Assembly: GCA_035447065.1 (NCBI GenBank)
Contig: DAOTGJ010000067.1
Location: forward strand, 1-14,103
Direction: 5' to 3'
DNA length: 14,103 nucleotides
DNA from: CALEMW01 sp035447065
GTDB lineage: Bacteria; Krumholzibacteriota; Krumholzibacteriia; LZORAL124-64-63
The notes below the pieces were generated by a model. That model had not been told where the DNA came from and did not search any database. It worked only from the letters and a program-made list of their open reading frames with translations. The first letter of the stretch is position 1, and each line of letters starts with the position of its first letter. Shown here in pieces: positions 1-7,896 of this stretch. Made by a program: the position numbers and the translations under genes.

Positions 1-1461
1 GAGCCGCGCCGCGAGCATGGGCACCAGCGTGAAGCTCACCACCAGCGAGAACAGCGTGGCGAAGACCACCGTCAGTCCGAACTGCATGAAGAACTTGCCG
101 ATGATGCCGCTCATGAACGCGATGGGCGTGAACACCACCACGTTGGTCAGCGTGGAGGCCAGGATCGCCACGCCCACCTCCGCGGTTCCGCGCACGGCGG
201 CCTCGCGGGGCGCCACGCCGTCCCGCACGAGCCGCGACACGTTCTCCAGCACCACGATCGAGTTGGTCACCAGCGTGCCGATGGAGATGCCCAGCGCCAT
301 CAGCGACATCACGTTCAGGGTGAAGCCCCCCGCCTCCATCAGCATGAAGGCCGCCACCACGGACACGGGCATGGCCACCGCCGCGATGAGCGTCTGCCGC
401 CAGTCGTGCAGGAAGAGGAAGAGCAGCAGGCCCGTGAGCAGGATGCCCACGGCGATGTTGCTCAGCACGTCGGCCCGCGACTCGCGGACGAACGAGGCCG
501 TCTCCTGCACCACGTCCAGGGCCACGTCCTCGCCCAGGTCGGCCCGGATGCCGTCCAGCGCGGCGAAGACGCCGTCGGCCACGGTCACCGTGTTGCCGTC
601 GGAGCGCTTCTTCACGGCCACGGTCACCGCGGGCCGTCCGTTCCACAGGGACGCCTCGCGGACCTCCTCCGTGGTGTCGTGCACGTCGGCCACCTCGGAC
701 AGGGGGATGGTCCCTCCGCCCGGCAGCATCAGGCGCTGCAGGGACAGCTCGCGGGGATCGGCCACCTCCCCCACCATGCGCACGTTGGTCTCGCCGGCGC
801 CGCGGGTGATGTGCCCCACCGGCACGTTGCGGTTGGCCGCGGCCAGCACGCCCAGCACGTCGTTGAGGGTCAGGCCGTAGGCCCGCAGCCGCTCCGGCCG
901 CACGGCCACGTGGATCTCCCGCTCCTGGGAGCCGATGATCTCCACGTCCGCCACGCCCGCGATCCGGCTGAGGGGCTCGCGGATCCGCTGATCGGCGAGC
1001 TGGTAGAGCTCCCGCAGCGGCCGCTCGCCGCTCAGGGCCAGCTCCACCACCGCCTCGCCGCCGATGTCGTACTTGGTGATGACGGGGTCCTCGGCGTCCT
1101 CCGGCAGCTCGCCGGCGATGAGGTCCACCTTGTCCTTCACGTCGATGGCGTCCTGGTCGTCGTCCGTCTCCAGGTCGAACTGCACGATGACCTGGGACAT
1201 GCTCTCCATGGACGTTGACGTGAGCTCGTCGATGTCGGCCAGCGTGGCCACCTCGTCCTCGATGCGCTTGGTGATCTGCGACTCCACCTCGCCCGGCGCG
1301 GCGCCGGGATAGACGGTGGTCACCACGATCACCGGGAAGTTGATGCGCGGGATCAGCTCGGTGTTCAGATGGCCGTAGGAGTAGAACCCCATCACCACCA
1401 TGATCACCACCACCATGGTGGTGGTCACCGGCCGGTCCACGAAGGTCTTGAGCAGGCCCAT
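1..1461 (-). CDS. RND-family efflux permease, N-terminal 487 residues (runs off the window)
   Basis: Inner-membrane pump of a tripartite efflux system. The protein opens MGLLKTFVDRPVTTTMVVVI, the usual short cytoplasmic helix plus TM1 of the AcrB/HAE superfamily. Next comes a porter domain containing YPGAAPGEVESQIT, a standard motif, then TM2-TM4 with HDWRQTLIAAVAMPVSVVAA and GISIGTLVTNSIVVLENVSR. The start (1459-1461) has a GGGGGAGG ribosome site and lies 4 nt after the stop of the membrane fusion protein gene. Full-length relatives have about 1000-1050 residues, so roughly the first half is visible. One oddity: at the TM4 position of AcrB Asp407-Asp408, this protein has Thr399-Asn400. That Asp pair relays protons in AcrB. 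The substrate cannot be told. RND identity is certain; the coupling mechanism is open. Confidence 0.95.
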   Translation of the reverse strand, partial: MGLLKTFVDRPVTTTMVVVIMVVMGFYSYGHLNTELIPRINFPVIVVTTVYPGAAPGEVESQITKRIEDEVATLADIDELTSTSMESMSQVIVQFDLETDDDQDAIDVKDKVDLIAGELPEDAEDPVITKYDIGGEAVVELALSGERPLRELYQLADQRIREPLSRIAGVADVEIIGSQEREIHVAVRPERLRAYGLTLNDVLGVLAAANRNVPVGHITRGAGETNVRMVGEVADPRELSLQRLMLPGGGTIPLSEVADVHDTTEEVREASLWNGRPAVTVAVKKRSDGNTVTVADGVFAALDGIRADLGEDVALDVVQETASFVRESRADVLSNIAVGILLTGLLLFLFLHDWRQTLIAAVAMPVSVVAAFMLMEAGGFTLNVMSLMALGISIGTLVTNSIVVLENVSRLVRDGVAPREAAVRGTAEVGVAILASTLTNVVVFTPIAFMSGIIGKFFMQFGLTVVFATLFSLVVSFTLVPMLAARL

Positions 1462-1465
1462 GGGA

Positions 1466-2557
1466 CTACGCCTCCCCCGCGCCGACCGTCAGCGTGGCCG
1501 CGCCGTCCGTGAGCAGGGTCTGCCCGTGCCGGACCACCGTCTCCCCGGCCGCGACGCCCGCGAGCAGCTGAACCTCGTCGGCCTCGGCGAGCCCGACGGC
1601 CACCGGGCGCAGGCGCGCGCGGCCCTCGCCGTCGAGCACCCAGACCGCGCGGCCGTCGCCGTGCTCCACCAGGCACTCGCGCGGCACGGTCACCGCGTCG
1701 GCGGCGGTCTCCACGCGGACCTCCAGCGTCACCAGCAGCCCCGGCACGAGCCGGCCCGCCGGATTGGCGAACGCGGCCTCGCCTCCCAGCAGATGGGTCC
1801 TGGGGTCGGCCATGCCGTCCAGTCGGCTGAGCTCGCCCAGCGCCACCGTGCCGCCGGCCTCGTCCCGCAGCCGCACGGCCTGTCCGACGGCCAGCGACGG
1901 GGCCTGCCGTCCGCCGGCCTCGAAGCGCACCCGCACGTTCGCGGCGTCGGTGATCCACACCAGCGCCTCGCCGGCCTGGGCGGTCTCGCCCGCCTCGGCT
2001 TCGATGCGCGACACCACGCCCGCGCCCGACGCCCGCAGCACCGAAGCATCCTGCGCGTTGGCCAGCTCCACCTCTGCCAGCGCCAGCGCCGTCTCGGCGG
2101 CGTCCAGGTCGGCCTGGGCCACGGCTCCCGCCGCGAACAGCTTCCGCATCCGCTCGGCCGTGCGCGTCGCATCGGCCAGGGCCGTCCGGGCCCGGTCGGG
2201 CGAGCGGTACATGGAGGTGGGAGCGTCGCCGGCGAGGTGCAGCAGCACCTGTCCCGGCTCCACCCGATCCCCCTCGCGCACCAGGATCCGCTCCACGCGC
2301 AGCGCCACCGCGGCCTCCACGGCGTACTGCACGGAGCCTTCCACGGTCCCCGCCACCGTCGTCCAGCGGGCCAGGTCGCGCGTTCGGGCCGTGACGGTCT
2401 CCACCGGGAACCCGTCGCGCAGCTGCGTCTCCCGCACGCCCGGCGTGGCCTCCTCGGCCCGCAGCGCCCGGAAGCGCGCGCCGAAGGCCAGCACCGTCAC
2501 CATCACGAGGGCCGCCAGGAGCCAGGGACCCCGCGACCGCTTGCGTCCGTCGTTCAT
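1466..2557 (-). CDS. RND efflux membrane fusion protein (periplasmic adaptor)
   Basis: This 363-residue adaptor should link the inner-membrane RND pump to the outer-membrane channel. Residues 1-10 are basic and about 12-26 are hydrophobic (PWLLAALVMVTVLAFGA), a signal anchor with no lipobox cysteine, so it is probably membrane-anchored rather than a lipoprotein. A first lipoyl half lies near residues 68-110 (ILVREGDRVEPGQVLLHLAG) and a short Ala/Glu-rich helical hairpin follows. The second lipoyl half has SGAGVVSRIEAEAGETAQAG, then beta-barrel and membrane-proximal strands. The start at 2557 overlaps the upstream TolC-like stop as ATGA. A longer in-frame reading from 2635 would run deep into that gene and is unlikely. 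The hairpin is short, as in HlyD_D23-type adaptors of heavy-metal or small-molecule pumps, but the substrate is unknown. Confidence 0.93.
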   Translation of the reverse strand: MNDGRKRSRGPWLLAALVMVTVLAFGARFRALRAEEATPGVRETQLRDGFPVETVTARTRDLARWTTVAGTVEGSVQYAVEAAVALRVERILVREGDRVEPGQVLLHLAGDAPTSMYRSPDRARTALADATRTAERMRKLFAAGAVAQADLDAAETALALAEVELANAQDASVLRASGAGVVSRIEAEAGETAQAGEALVWITDAANVRVRFEAGGRQAPSLAVGQAVRLRDEAGGTVALGELSRLDGMADPRTHLLGGEAAFANPAGRLVPGLLVTLEVRVETAADAVTVPRECLVEHGDGRAVWVLDGEGRARLRPVAVGLAEADEVQLLAGVAAGETVVRHGQTLLTDGAATLTVGAGEA

Positions 2558-3915
2558 CGTCCGTCCTCCTCCACCGCGGCAAGGTCCGCGGTCGTTCCGA
2601 CGGCCAGCGCCAGGGCGGCGCGGGCCACGAGGCAATCGTGCAGGGCCGACGCGCGCTGGGCGCGGGCCTGCGTGAGGGCCAGCTCGGCGTCCAGACGCTC
2701 CTGGACCGTGGCGAGTCCGTTCTCCAGCCGCACCAGGGCCAGCCGGTGCGCCTCCTCCGCCAGATCCACCGCGTCGTCGCGGCCCGCCACGGCGGCGAGG
2801 GCCGACTCCAGGTCCAGACGGGCCGTGCGCACGGCGAGGCGGCGGGAGGCCAGGGCGTCGTCCCGCCGGACCTCAGCGATCCTCAGCGCGGCGGCGGCGC
2901 GGTCCACGTCGGCGCTGACGGCGAAGCCGTCGAAGATGGGCACGCTCACGGCCACGCCCACGCCCGCCGAGGTGGAGCGCTCGTCGTCGCCGGGCAGCAG
3001 CCCGTCGTCCCACTCGCCCTGCAGGGCGTAGCTTCCCTGGAGCTGCACCACGGGCCCTCGGCCCGCCGCCGCCAACCTCGCCTGCTGCCTGCGCAGGGCC
3101 ACCGTGTGCTCCAGGCTCCGGAGCTCGGCGCTGTGCGACTCCATCGCCGACAGCAGCGCCGCTTCCGACGGAGGCGGTGCTCCGGCCGCCGACGTCTCCG
3201 TCAGCACGATGTCCGCGTCCGCCGGCGCTCCGCAGATCCGCTTCAAGGACAGCATCGCCGCCGCCTGCTCGTTGCGCGCCTGCAGCAGCGGCGCCTCGCG
3301 GTTGGCCAGCTCCGTGGCGGACCGCATGTGCTCGAAGCGGCTCGCGCGGCCGGCGGCGAAGGCCTCGGCCACCACCCGCTCCGCCTCGGCGGCCGCGGCG
3401 TGGGCGTCCCGGGCGATCTCCGCTCGGCTCGCGGCCAGAAGAGCGTCGGCATAGGCGCGGACCACGGCGAAGCGCACCGCGTCGGCCGCGAGCTCCCGCT
3501 GCCAGCGGGCCGCGTCCTCGCCTTCACGCGCGGCGGCGGCGGCGGCGGAGAGGCGTCCGCTGGTCCACAGGTTCCAGGCCAGGTTCAGCCCCGCCTGCAG
3601 GCTCCGGTCCCTGCCCAGCTCGATGCGCGAGGAGCCTCCCAGGCCCGCCGCCATCTCCGGCGGCAGGAAGAGCACGGATTTCTTGAGGTTCGCGGTCCAG
3701 GCCGCCCCGAGATCCAAGGTGGGCCAGCGGCCCGAAGCGGCGGCACGACCCTCCGCCGCCGCGGCGTCCACGGCGGCGTCGGCGGCCGCCAAGGTGGCGT
3801 CCGTGGCCAGGGCCAGGACGACCGCCTGGTCCAGTTCCAGGATCTCGGCCCGCGTGCCGATCGCCGCGCCCGAGATGAGCAGGCCGACGAGCAGCGCTGC
3901 GCTTCGTCGCATCAT
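2554..3915 (-). CDS. TolC-like outer-membrane efflux protein
   Basis: This 453-residue protein is the outer-membrane channel of the efflux system. It has a signal peptide (MMRRSAALLVGLLISGAAIG, likely cleaved after TRA near residue 23). The mature part opens ILELDQAVVLALATDATLAA, typical of the first OEP helix. Two internally similar halves of long Ala-rich helices follow, with short strand segments such as LNLAWNLWTSGRL and VGVAVSVPIFDGFA, the latter being a typical family motif. Length matches the family (about 420-480). The ATG at 3913-3915 overlaps the tetR stop as ATGA; a second ATG follows at once (3910-3912). The gene also overlaps the downstream fusion protein gene by 4 nt, so tetR, channel, adaptor and pump form one translationally coupled operon. 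Confidence 0.93.
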   Translation of the reverse strand: MMRRSAALLVGLLISGAAIGTRAEILELDQAVVLALATDATLAAADAAVDAAAAEGRAAASGRWPTLDLGAAWTANLKKSVLFLPPEMAAGLGGSSRIELGRDRSLQAGLNLAWNLWTSGRLSAAAAAAREGEDAARWQRELAADAVRFAVVRAYADALLAASRAEIARDAHAAAAEAERVVAEAFAAGRASRFEHMRSATELANREAPLLQARNEQAAAMLSLKRICGAPADADIVLTETSAAGAPPPSEAALLSAMESHSAELRSLEHTVALRRQQARLAAAGRGPVVQLQGSYALQGEWDDGLLPGDDERSTSAGVGVAVSVPIFDGFAVSADVDRAAAALRIAEVRRDDALASRRLAVRTARLDLESALAAVAGRDDAVDLAEEAHRLALVRLENGLATVQERLDAELALTQARAQRASALHDCLVARAALALAVGTTADLAAVEEDGR

Positions 3916-4532
3916 GATCTTCCGTCCTCCTCGTAGTGCTGCATGCCGGTCCCGGCGACCAGCGGCGTGATGACGATGGCGTCGAGCAGGGAGCCGAGCT
4001 CGCCCAGCTTCTCGGGCGCCTCCTTGGCCAGCAGCGCAGCCAGGGCCCGGATCATCCCCTCCATGGCCGCGAGCAGCAGCCGGGGATCCAGGGCGGGCAG
4101 TTCGCCCGCCTCCATCGCGGCCCCCAGGAGCGCCTGATCGCGCTCGCGCATGAGGGCCACGTGGCGACGGGCCAGGGAGCGCAGCATCGCCTCCTCCCCC
4201 AGCACCACGGCCACGAGCCGGTGGTCCCTGCCCAGCTCGCGGGCCAGGGCCTGCAGGCGCATGCGGTAGCGGGAGAGCGGTGACCGCATGGGCGCGGCCT
4301 CCACGGCGTCCAGCGCTTGATTGAGGCGCCGGAAGAAGCGCGTCGTCAGCTCCTCGAGCAGGCTCTGCTTGCTGCTGAAGTGGCTGTAGAGATGACCCAC
4401 GGAGCATCCCGCCGAGACGGCGATGCGCCCCATGGTGGCGCCCGCGTACCCGCTGTCGGCGAACAGGGTCACCGCCGCGTCCAGGATCCTCTGACGCTCG
4501 GCTTCGTTGCATTGCATCGATTTCGCGGCCAT
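3912..4532 (-). CDS. TetR/AcrR-family regulator, first gene of the efflux operon
   Basis: This 206-residue DNA-binding repressor has an N-terminal TetR helix-turn-helix at about residues 14-60: ILDAAVTLFADSGYAGATMG, then IAVSAGCSVGHLYSHFSSK. A variable all-helical ligand domain follows. The start has a strong GGAGGAGG ribosome site 1-9 nt upstream. It is the promoter-proximal gene of the tetR-tolC-adaptor-RND operon, and its stop overlaps the channel gene. The AT-rich stretch just upstream carries two TGAAT-N4-ATTCA palindromes, so autorepression and control of the pump are the simplest reading. The ligand is probably a pump substrate, but nothing in the sequence identifies it. Confidence 0.93.
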   Translation of the reverse strand: MAAKSMQCNEAERQRILDAAVTLFADSGYAGATMGRIAVSAGCSVGHLYSHFSSKQSLLEELTTRFFRRLNQALDAVEAAPMRSPLSRYRMRLQALARELGRDHRLVAVVLGEEAMLRSLARRHVALMRERDQALLGAAMEAGELPALDPRLLLAAMEGMIRALAALLAKEAPEKLGELGSLLDAIVITPLVAGTGMQHYEEDGRS

Positions 4533-4540
4533 GCCTCCTC

Positions 4541-4624
4541 CGTGAATTAAGATTCATGAACAGGCATTCACGATAATAATCTGCGATTCTGAGCGCAAGT
4601 TCATATTATGAATATTTATTCACG
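4541..4624 (-). promoter_or_regulatory. AT-rich operator/promoter island of the efflux operon
   Basis: Two identical-format palindromes TGAAT-N4-ATTCA sit at 4543-4556 (spacer TAAG) and 4609-4622 (spacer ATTT), 66 bp apart centre to centre. The heptamer CGTGAAT/ATTCACG occurs three times: 4541-4547, then inverted at 4566-4572 and 4618-4624. A perfect 6+1+6 palindrome, TTCATATTATGAA, lies at 4600-4612. The stretch is strongly AT-rich inside very GC-rich DNA. A -10-like TATTAT (minus strand, 4573-4578) lies between the two palindromes, but no convincing -35 is visible. TetR regulators bind short palindromes of this kind; assignment to the adjacent TetR is inference. Confidence 0.6.
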
Positions 4625-4630
4625 CACAGC

Positions 4631-4651
4631 AAAACAACGCCATCGCGTTGT
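4631..4651 (-). terminator. Short hairpin plus T-run, possible intrinsic terminator of the upstream tetR
   Basis: Read on the minus strand, ACAACGC-GATG-GCGTTGT is a perfect 7-bp stem with a 4-nt loop, followed by TTT (4631-4633). It begins 13 nt after the stop of the second TetR gene (4664) and lies just upstream of the operator island. It could separate that gene from the efflux operon. The stem is short and the T-run only 3-4 nt, so the call is tentative. Confidence 0.4.
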
Positions 4652-4663
4652 GCGGCAACACGT

Positions 4664-5266
4664 TCAAGCCCGGAGGGGGTCGATCATGAGGCGGAAGATG
4701 AAGCTCGGCAGGAGGTCGAAGGACGCATCGTCGCCCCGGCGGCCCGCGACCCGGAAGAGCTCCGCGATGGCTCCGTGCACGGCGGCGGCCAGCAGCTCGG
4801 TGTCCACCGGCTGGATCTCGCCCGCGGCCTTGGCCCGCTCCAGCTGTCGCCGCAGCTCCTCCACGTGGACCACGCTCCGCGCGCGCGTGGAGGCGGGCGC
4901 CACCTCCTGGACCAGATCGGACATGCGCAGGAAGTCACGGTGGCGGGAGAAGTGGTCGCAGACGGCTTCCAGGGTGTGGCGGATGGCCTCCAGGGGCGGC
5001 AGGTCCTTGAGCCGGCAGCTCTCGAGCACCCGGTCCATGCGCTGGAACTGGAGTTCGAGCAGGGCCTGGAAGAGCTCCTCCTTGCCCTTGAAGTGCTTGT
5101 AGAAGAAGCCCACCGAGAACTCGGCGCGGTCCGCGATCATCTGCATGGTGGTCTGGTGGTAGCCGTGCACCGCGAAGAGCGCCACGGCGGCGTCCAGGAT
5201 GGCGCGGCGGTGGCGGAGCTGCTCGCGCTCCTTGCGGCCGGCGGGTTGGGGGGACGTCTCGGTCAC
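4664..5266 (-). CDS. TetR/AcrR-family transcriptional regulator
   Basis: This regulator of about 200 residues has an N-terminal TetR helix-turn-helix: RAILDAAVALFAVHGYHQTT, then MIADRAEFSVGFFYKHFKGK. A helical ligand-binding domain ends LPSFIFRLMIDPLRA. The start is taken as GTG at 5264-5266 because GGGGAG (5272-5277) lies 5 nt upstream. A GTG at 5270-5272 is the alternative. The in-frame ATG at 5392 would begin inside the GAPDH gene and run through a strong hairpin, so it is rejected. The gene follows the GAPDH pair by 68 nt with no visible promoter, so it may be read through from that unit. It differs clearly in sequence from the neighbouring TetR. Its target is unknown; the efflux operon and the gap genes are both candidates. 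Confidence 0.9.
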   Translation of the reverse strand: MTETSPQPAGRKEREQLRHRRAILDAAVALFAVHGYHQTTMQMIADRAEFSVGFFYKHFKGKEELFQALLELQFQRMDRVLESCRLKDLPPLEAIRHTLEAVCDHFSRHRDFLRMSDLVQEVAPASTRARSVVHVEELRRQLERAKAAGEIQPVDTELLAAAVHGAIAELFRVAGRRGDDASFDLLPSFIFRLMIDPLRA

Positions 5267-5297
5267 GGTCACTCCCCGGAGGGTGGCGCGGGTTGGC

Positions 5298-5326
5298 GGC
5301 CCCGGGGCGCGGCGCGCCCCGGGGCC
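5298..5326 (-). terminator. Very stable 13-bp GC hairpin directly after the GAPDH gene
   Basis: GGCCCCGGGGCGC (5298-5310) and GCGCCCCGGGGCC (5314-5326) are perfect inverse complements around a 3-nt GGC loop. On the minus strand the hairpin begins 8 nt after the GAPDH stop (5335). No T-run follows, so it is either a U-less terminator, an RNA-stabilising 3' structure for the gap transcript, or an attenuator ahead of the downstream tetR. Confidence 0.5.
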
Positions 5327-5334
5327 GGTCGGGC

Positions 5335-6332
<998 letters not shown>

Positions 6333-6336
<4 letters not shown>

Positions 6337-7358
6337 GACAGCACCTCCCCGCTGCGGATGAGGCCGGCGAGCCGGCGCGCGGTCTCCAGCATGCGGTACG
6401 CGTAGGCCCAGCCGTTGTCGTACCAGAGCACGCTCTTCACCAGGCCGTTGCCCAGGGACATGGTGGCCTGGGCGTCCACCACGGCGGAGCAGGAGTTACC
6501 GATCACGTCGCTGGAGACGATGGGCTCGTCCGTGTAGCAGATCAGGCCGTTGTACCGGCCCTGGGCCGCGTCGCGCATCAGCGCGTTGTAGTCCTCGGCG
6601 CTCAGGGGCTTCTCCAGCTCCACCACCAGGTCGATGTTGGAGCCGGCGGACACGGGCACGTTCAGCGCCATGCCGTCGATCTTGCCGGCCAGCTCGGGCA
6701 TGAGCTCCATCACGGCGCCCGGGGCCCAGCTGGTGTTGGGGATGATGTTCTGGGCGGCGGAGCGGCTCCAGCGCAGGTCGCCGCGGGCGCTGTCGCTGAG
6801 CTGCTGGTCGCTGGTGTAGGCGTGCACGGTGGTCATGGTGGCGCGCTTCACGCCGACCTTCTCCTGCAGCACCTTCATGACCACGGCCAGCGCGTGGCAG
6901 CTGCTGCTGCCGCAGGAGATGATGCGGTCCTCCGCCTTCAGCTCGTGGTCGTTCACGCCGTTGATGATCATGCGGTCGATGGAGTCCTGCGGCGGCGTGG
7001 AGAGGATGACGGCCTTGGCGCCGGCGTCCAGGTGCTTCTGCAGCTCGCGCCGCTTGCGGAACACGCCGGTGGCCTCGATGACGATGTCCACGCCCAGCAC
7101 GTCCCAGGGCACGTCGCCCGGACGCGAGCCGTGCACCACGCGGGTGCACTGGCGCTCCGTCATGAGGTAGTGGCCCTTCTGGCGCAGGTCCCCCTCGAAC
7201 TCGCCCTCCACGGTGGAGGACTGCAGGAGGTACGCGAGCGTCTCCACGTCGGCGATGTCGCTGACGGCGGCGAACGTCACGTCGGGCTGGTTGTGCCCGA
7301 TGCGGAACATGTTCCGCCCCAGGCGTCCGAAGCCCATGATTCCCAATTTCACGGACAT
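6333..7358 (-). CDS. GAPDH paralogue lacking the catalytic cysteine (probable pseudoenzyme or altered activity)
   Basis: This 341-residue protein aligns end to end with the downstream GAPDH. The NAD fold is kept: IMGFGRLGRNMF (7-18), SDIADVETLAYLL with Asp34, IEATGVFRKR, and WYDNGWAYAYR at the C terminus. The active-site block reads ISCGSSSCHALA. Ser152 occupies the position of the catalytic Cys, with Cys149 and Cys154 nearby, while His179 (TTVHAY) remains. The phosphate-site Thr-Gly becomes Ser210-Trp211 (IIPNTSWAPGAV), and the conserved Arg of GMAxRVP becomes Asn233 (GMALNVPV). Start 7358 follows GGAAGG; an ATG at 7373 overlaps that site and has none of its own. The gene is first after the promoter at 7402-7430. 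It might be a regulatory partner forming mixed tetramers, or act on another substrate; neither is shown by the sequence. Confidence 0.93.
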
Positions 7359-7381
7359 GGGATTCCCTTCCATTGAATCTG

Positions 7382-7409
7382 TTGCCCACGGTACGAGCCG
7401 CATGATAAT
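7382..7409 (+). promoter_or_regulatory. Candidate plus-strand promoter for fmdB, overlapping the gap promoter
   Basis: TTGCCC (7382-7387, 4 of 6) and GATAAT (7404-7409, 5 of 6) are 16 nt apart. The -10 shares four bases with the minus-strand gap -10, so the two would compete for polymerase. The leader to fmdB would be about 140 nt. That leader contains a small GGCCGC-CGCC-GCGGCC hairpin (7492-7507) and two TGAAAAT copies (7454-7460, 7463-7469) of unknown meaning. Confidence 0.35.
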
Positions 7410-7430
7410 TCGATCACGTTCCATTCTCAA
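7402..7430 (-). promoter_or_regulatory. sigma70-type promoter of the tandem GAPDH genes
   Basis: On the minus strand TTGAGA (7425-7430) and TATCAT (7402-7407) are separated by exactly 17 nt, each matching the consensus at 5 of 6 positions. The expected transcription start is near 7395, giving a leader of about 37 nt before the GAPDH paralogue start at 7358. Confidence 0.65.
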
Positions 7431-7556
7431 CCGCGTCCGACCCCGGATCGGCGTGAAAATCATGAAAATGCAGGGGATCGGGGCCTTGCGCGGCCGCCGC
7501 CGCGGCCTCATCTTGTGCCGCCCGGAAAGCCCCCACCGTCCAGAGAGGAGGATGCC

Positions 7557-7835
7557 GTGCCCACCTACGAGTACGAGTGCACCAAGTGCGGCCTGGAGTT
7601 CGAGCTCGAGCAGGCCATGACCGACAAGCCCCGCCAGCGCTGCCCCGAGTGCCGCGGCAAGGTGAACCGCCTGATCTCCGGCGGCGCCGGCATCGCCTTC
7701 AAGGGCTCCGGCTACTACGTGACCGATTCCCGCCGGAGCGCCGCCAAGAGCGCCAAGAGCGCCGACGCCGCCAAGCCGGCTCCCCAGGAGACCCCCAAGG
7801 CCCCCGCCGCGGATAGCGCCGCCTCCGGCTCCTGA
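7557..7835 (+). CDS. FmdB-family zinc-ribbon protein
   Basis: This 92-residue protein begins with the family signature PTYEYECTKCGLEFELEQ. Two CxxC pairs, CTKC and CPEC, would bind one zinc ion. It continues with GKVNRLISGGAGIAFKGSGY, the usual end of the conserved domain. Residues from about 60 on form a Lys/Ala/Pro/Ser-rich disordered tail. The start is GTG at 7557, because it puts PTYEYE directly after Met and has GAGAGGAGG a few bases upstream. The family is named from the methylotroph FmdB regulator, but its general role is unknown; annotations as regulator or nucleic-acid binder are unproven. It is followed by the TGS kinase gene 61 nt downstream. Confidence 0.9.
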   Translation: MPTYEYECTKCGLEFELEQAMTDKPRQRCPECRGKVNRLISGGAGIAFKGSGYYVTDSRRSAAKSAKSADAAKPAPQETPKAPAADSAASGS

Positions 7836-7860
7836 CCCCCGTCGTCGTCGTGGACAGCGC

Positions 7861-7890
7861 CCTCCGCCGCCCCTACCATGGCGGCGGAGG
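7861..7890 (+). promoter_or_regulatory. 11-bp hairpin sequestering the ribosome site of the kinase gene
   Basis: CCTCCGCCGCC (7861-7871) pairs perfectly with GGCGGCGGAGG (7880-7890) across an 8-nt loop. The 3' arm ends in GGAGG (7886-7890), which lies 6 nt before the ATG at 7897 and is the only Shine-Dalgarno for that gene, so folding would hide it. The element starts 25 nt after the fmdB stop, so it may act as a translational switch, as a partial terminator, or both. There is no U-run after it. Confidence 0.5.
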
Positions 7891-7896
7891 TGCCCC

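Noticed and set aside
1400..3031. Long plus-strand open frame opposite the efflux genes
   Set aside because: Shadow of GC-rich coding DNA: low-complexity Arg/His/Gln-rich translation, no domain, antisense to clear adaptor and channel genes.
7359..7373. Upstream ATG at 7373 as start of the GAPDH paralogue
   Set aside because: It overlaps the GGAAGG ribosome site of the 7358 start and has none itself; GAPDHs begin just before the GFGRxGR motif.
7454..7469. Two TGAAAAT direct repeats upstream of fmdB
   Set aside because: Only two short copies; no supporting evidence of a binding site.
7841..7852. GTCGTCGTCGTG microrepeat
   Set aside because: Too short and common in GC-rich DNA to call a repeat element.
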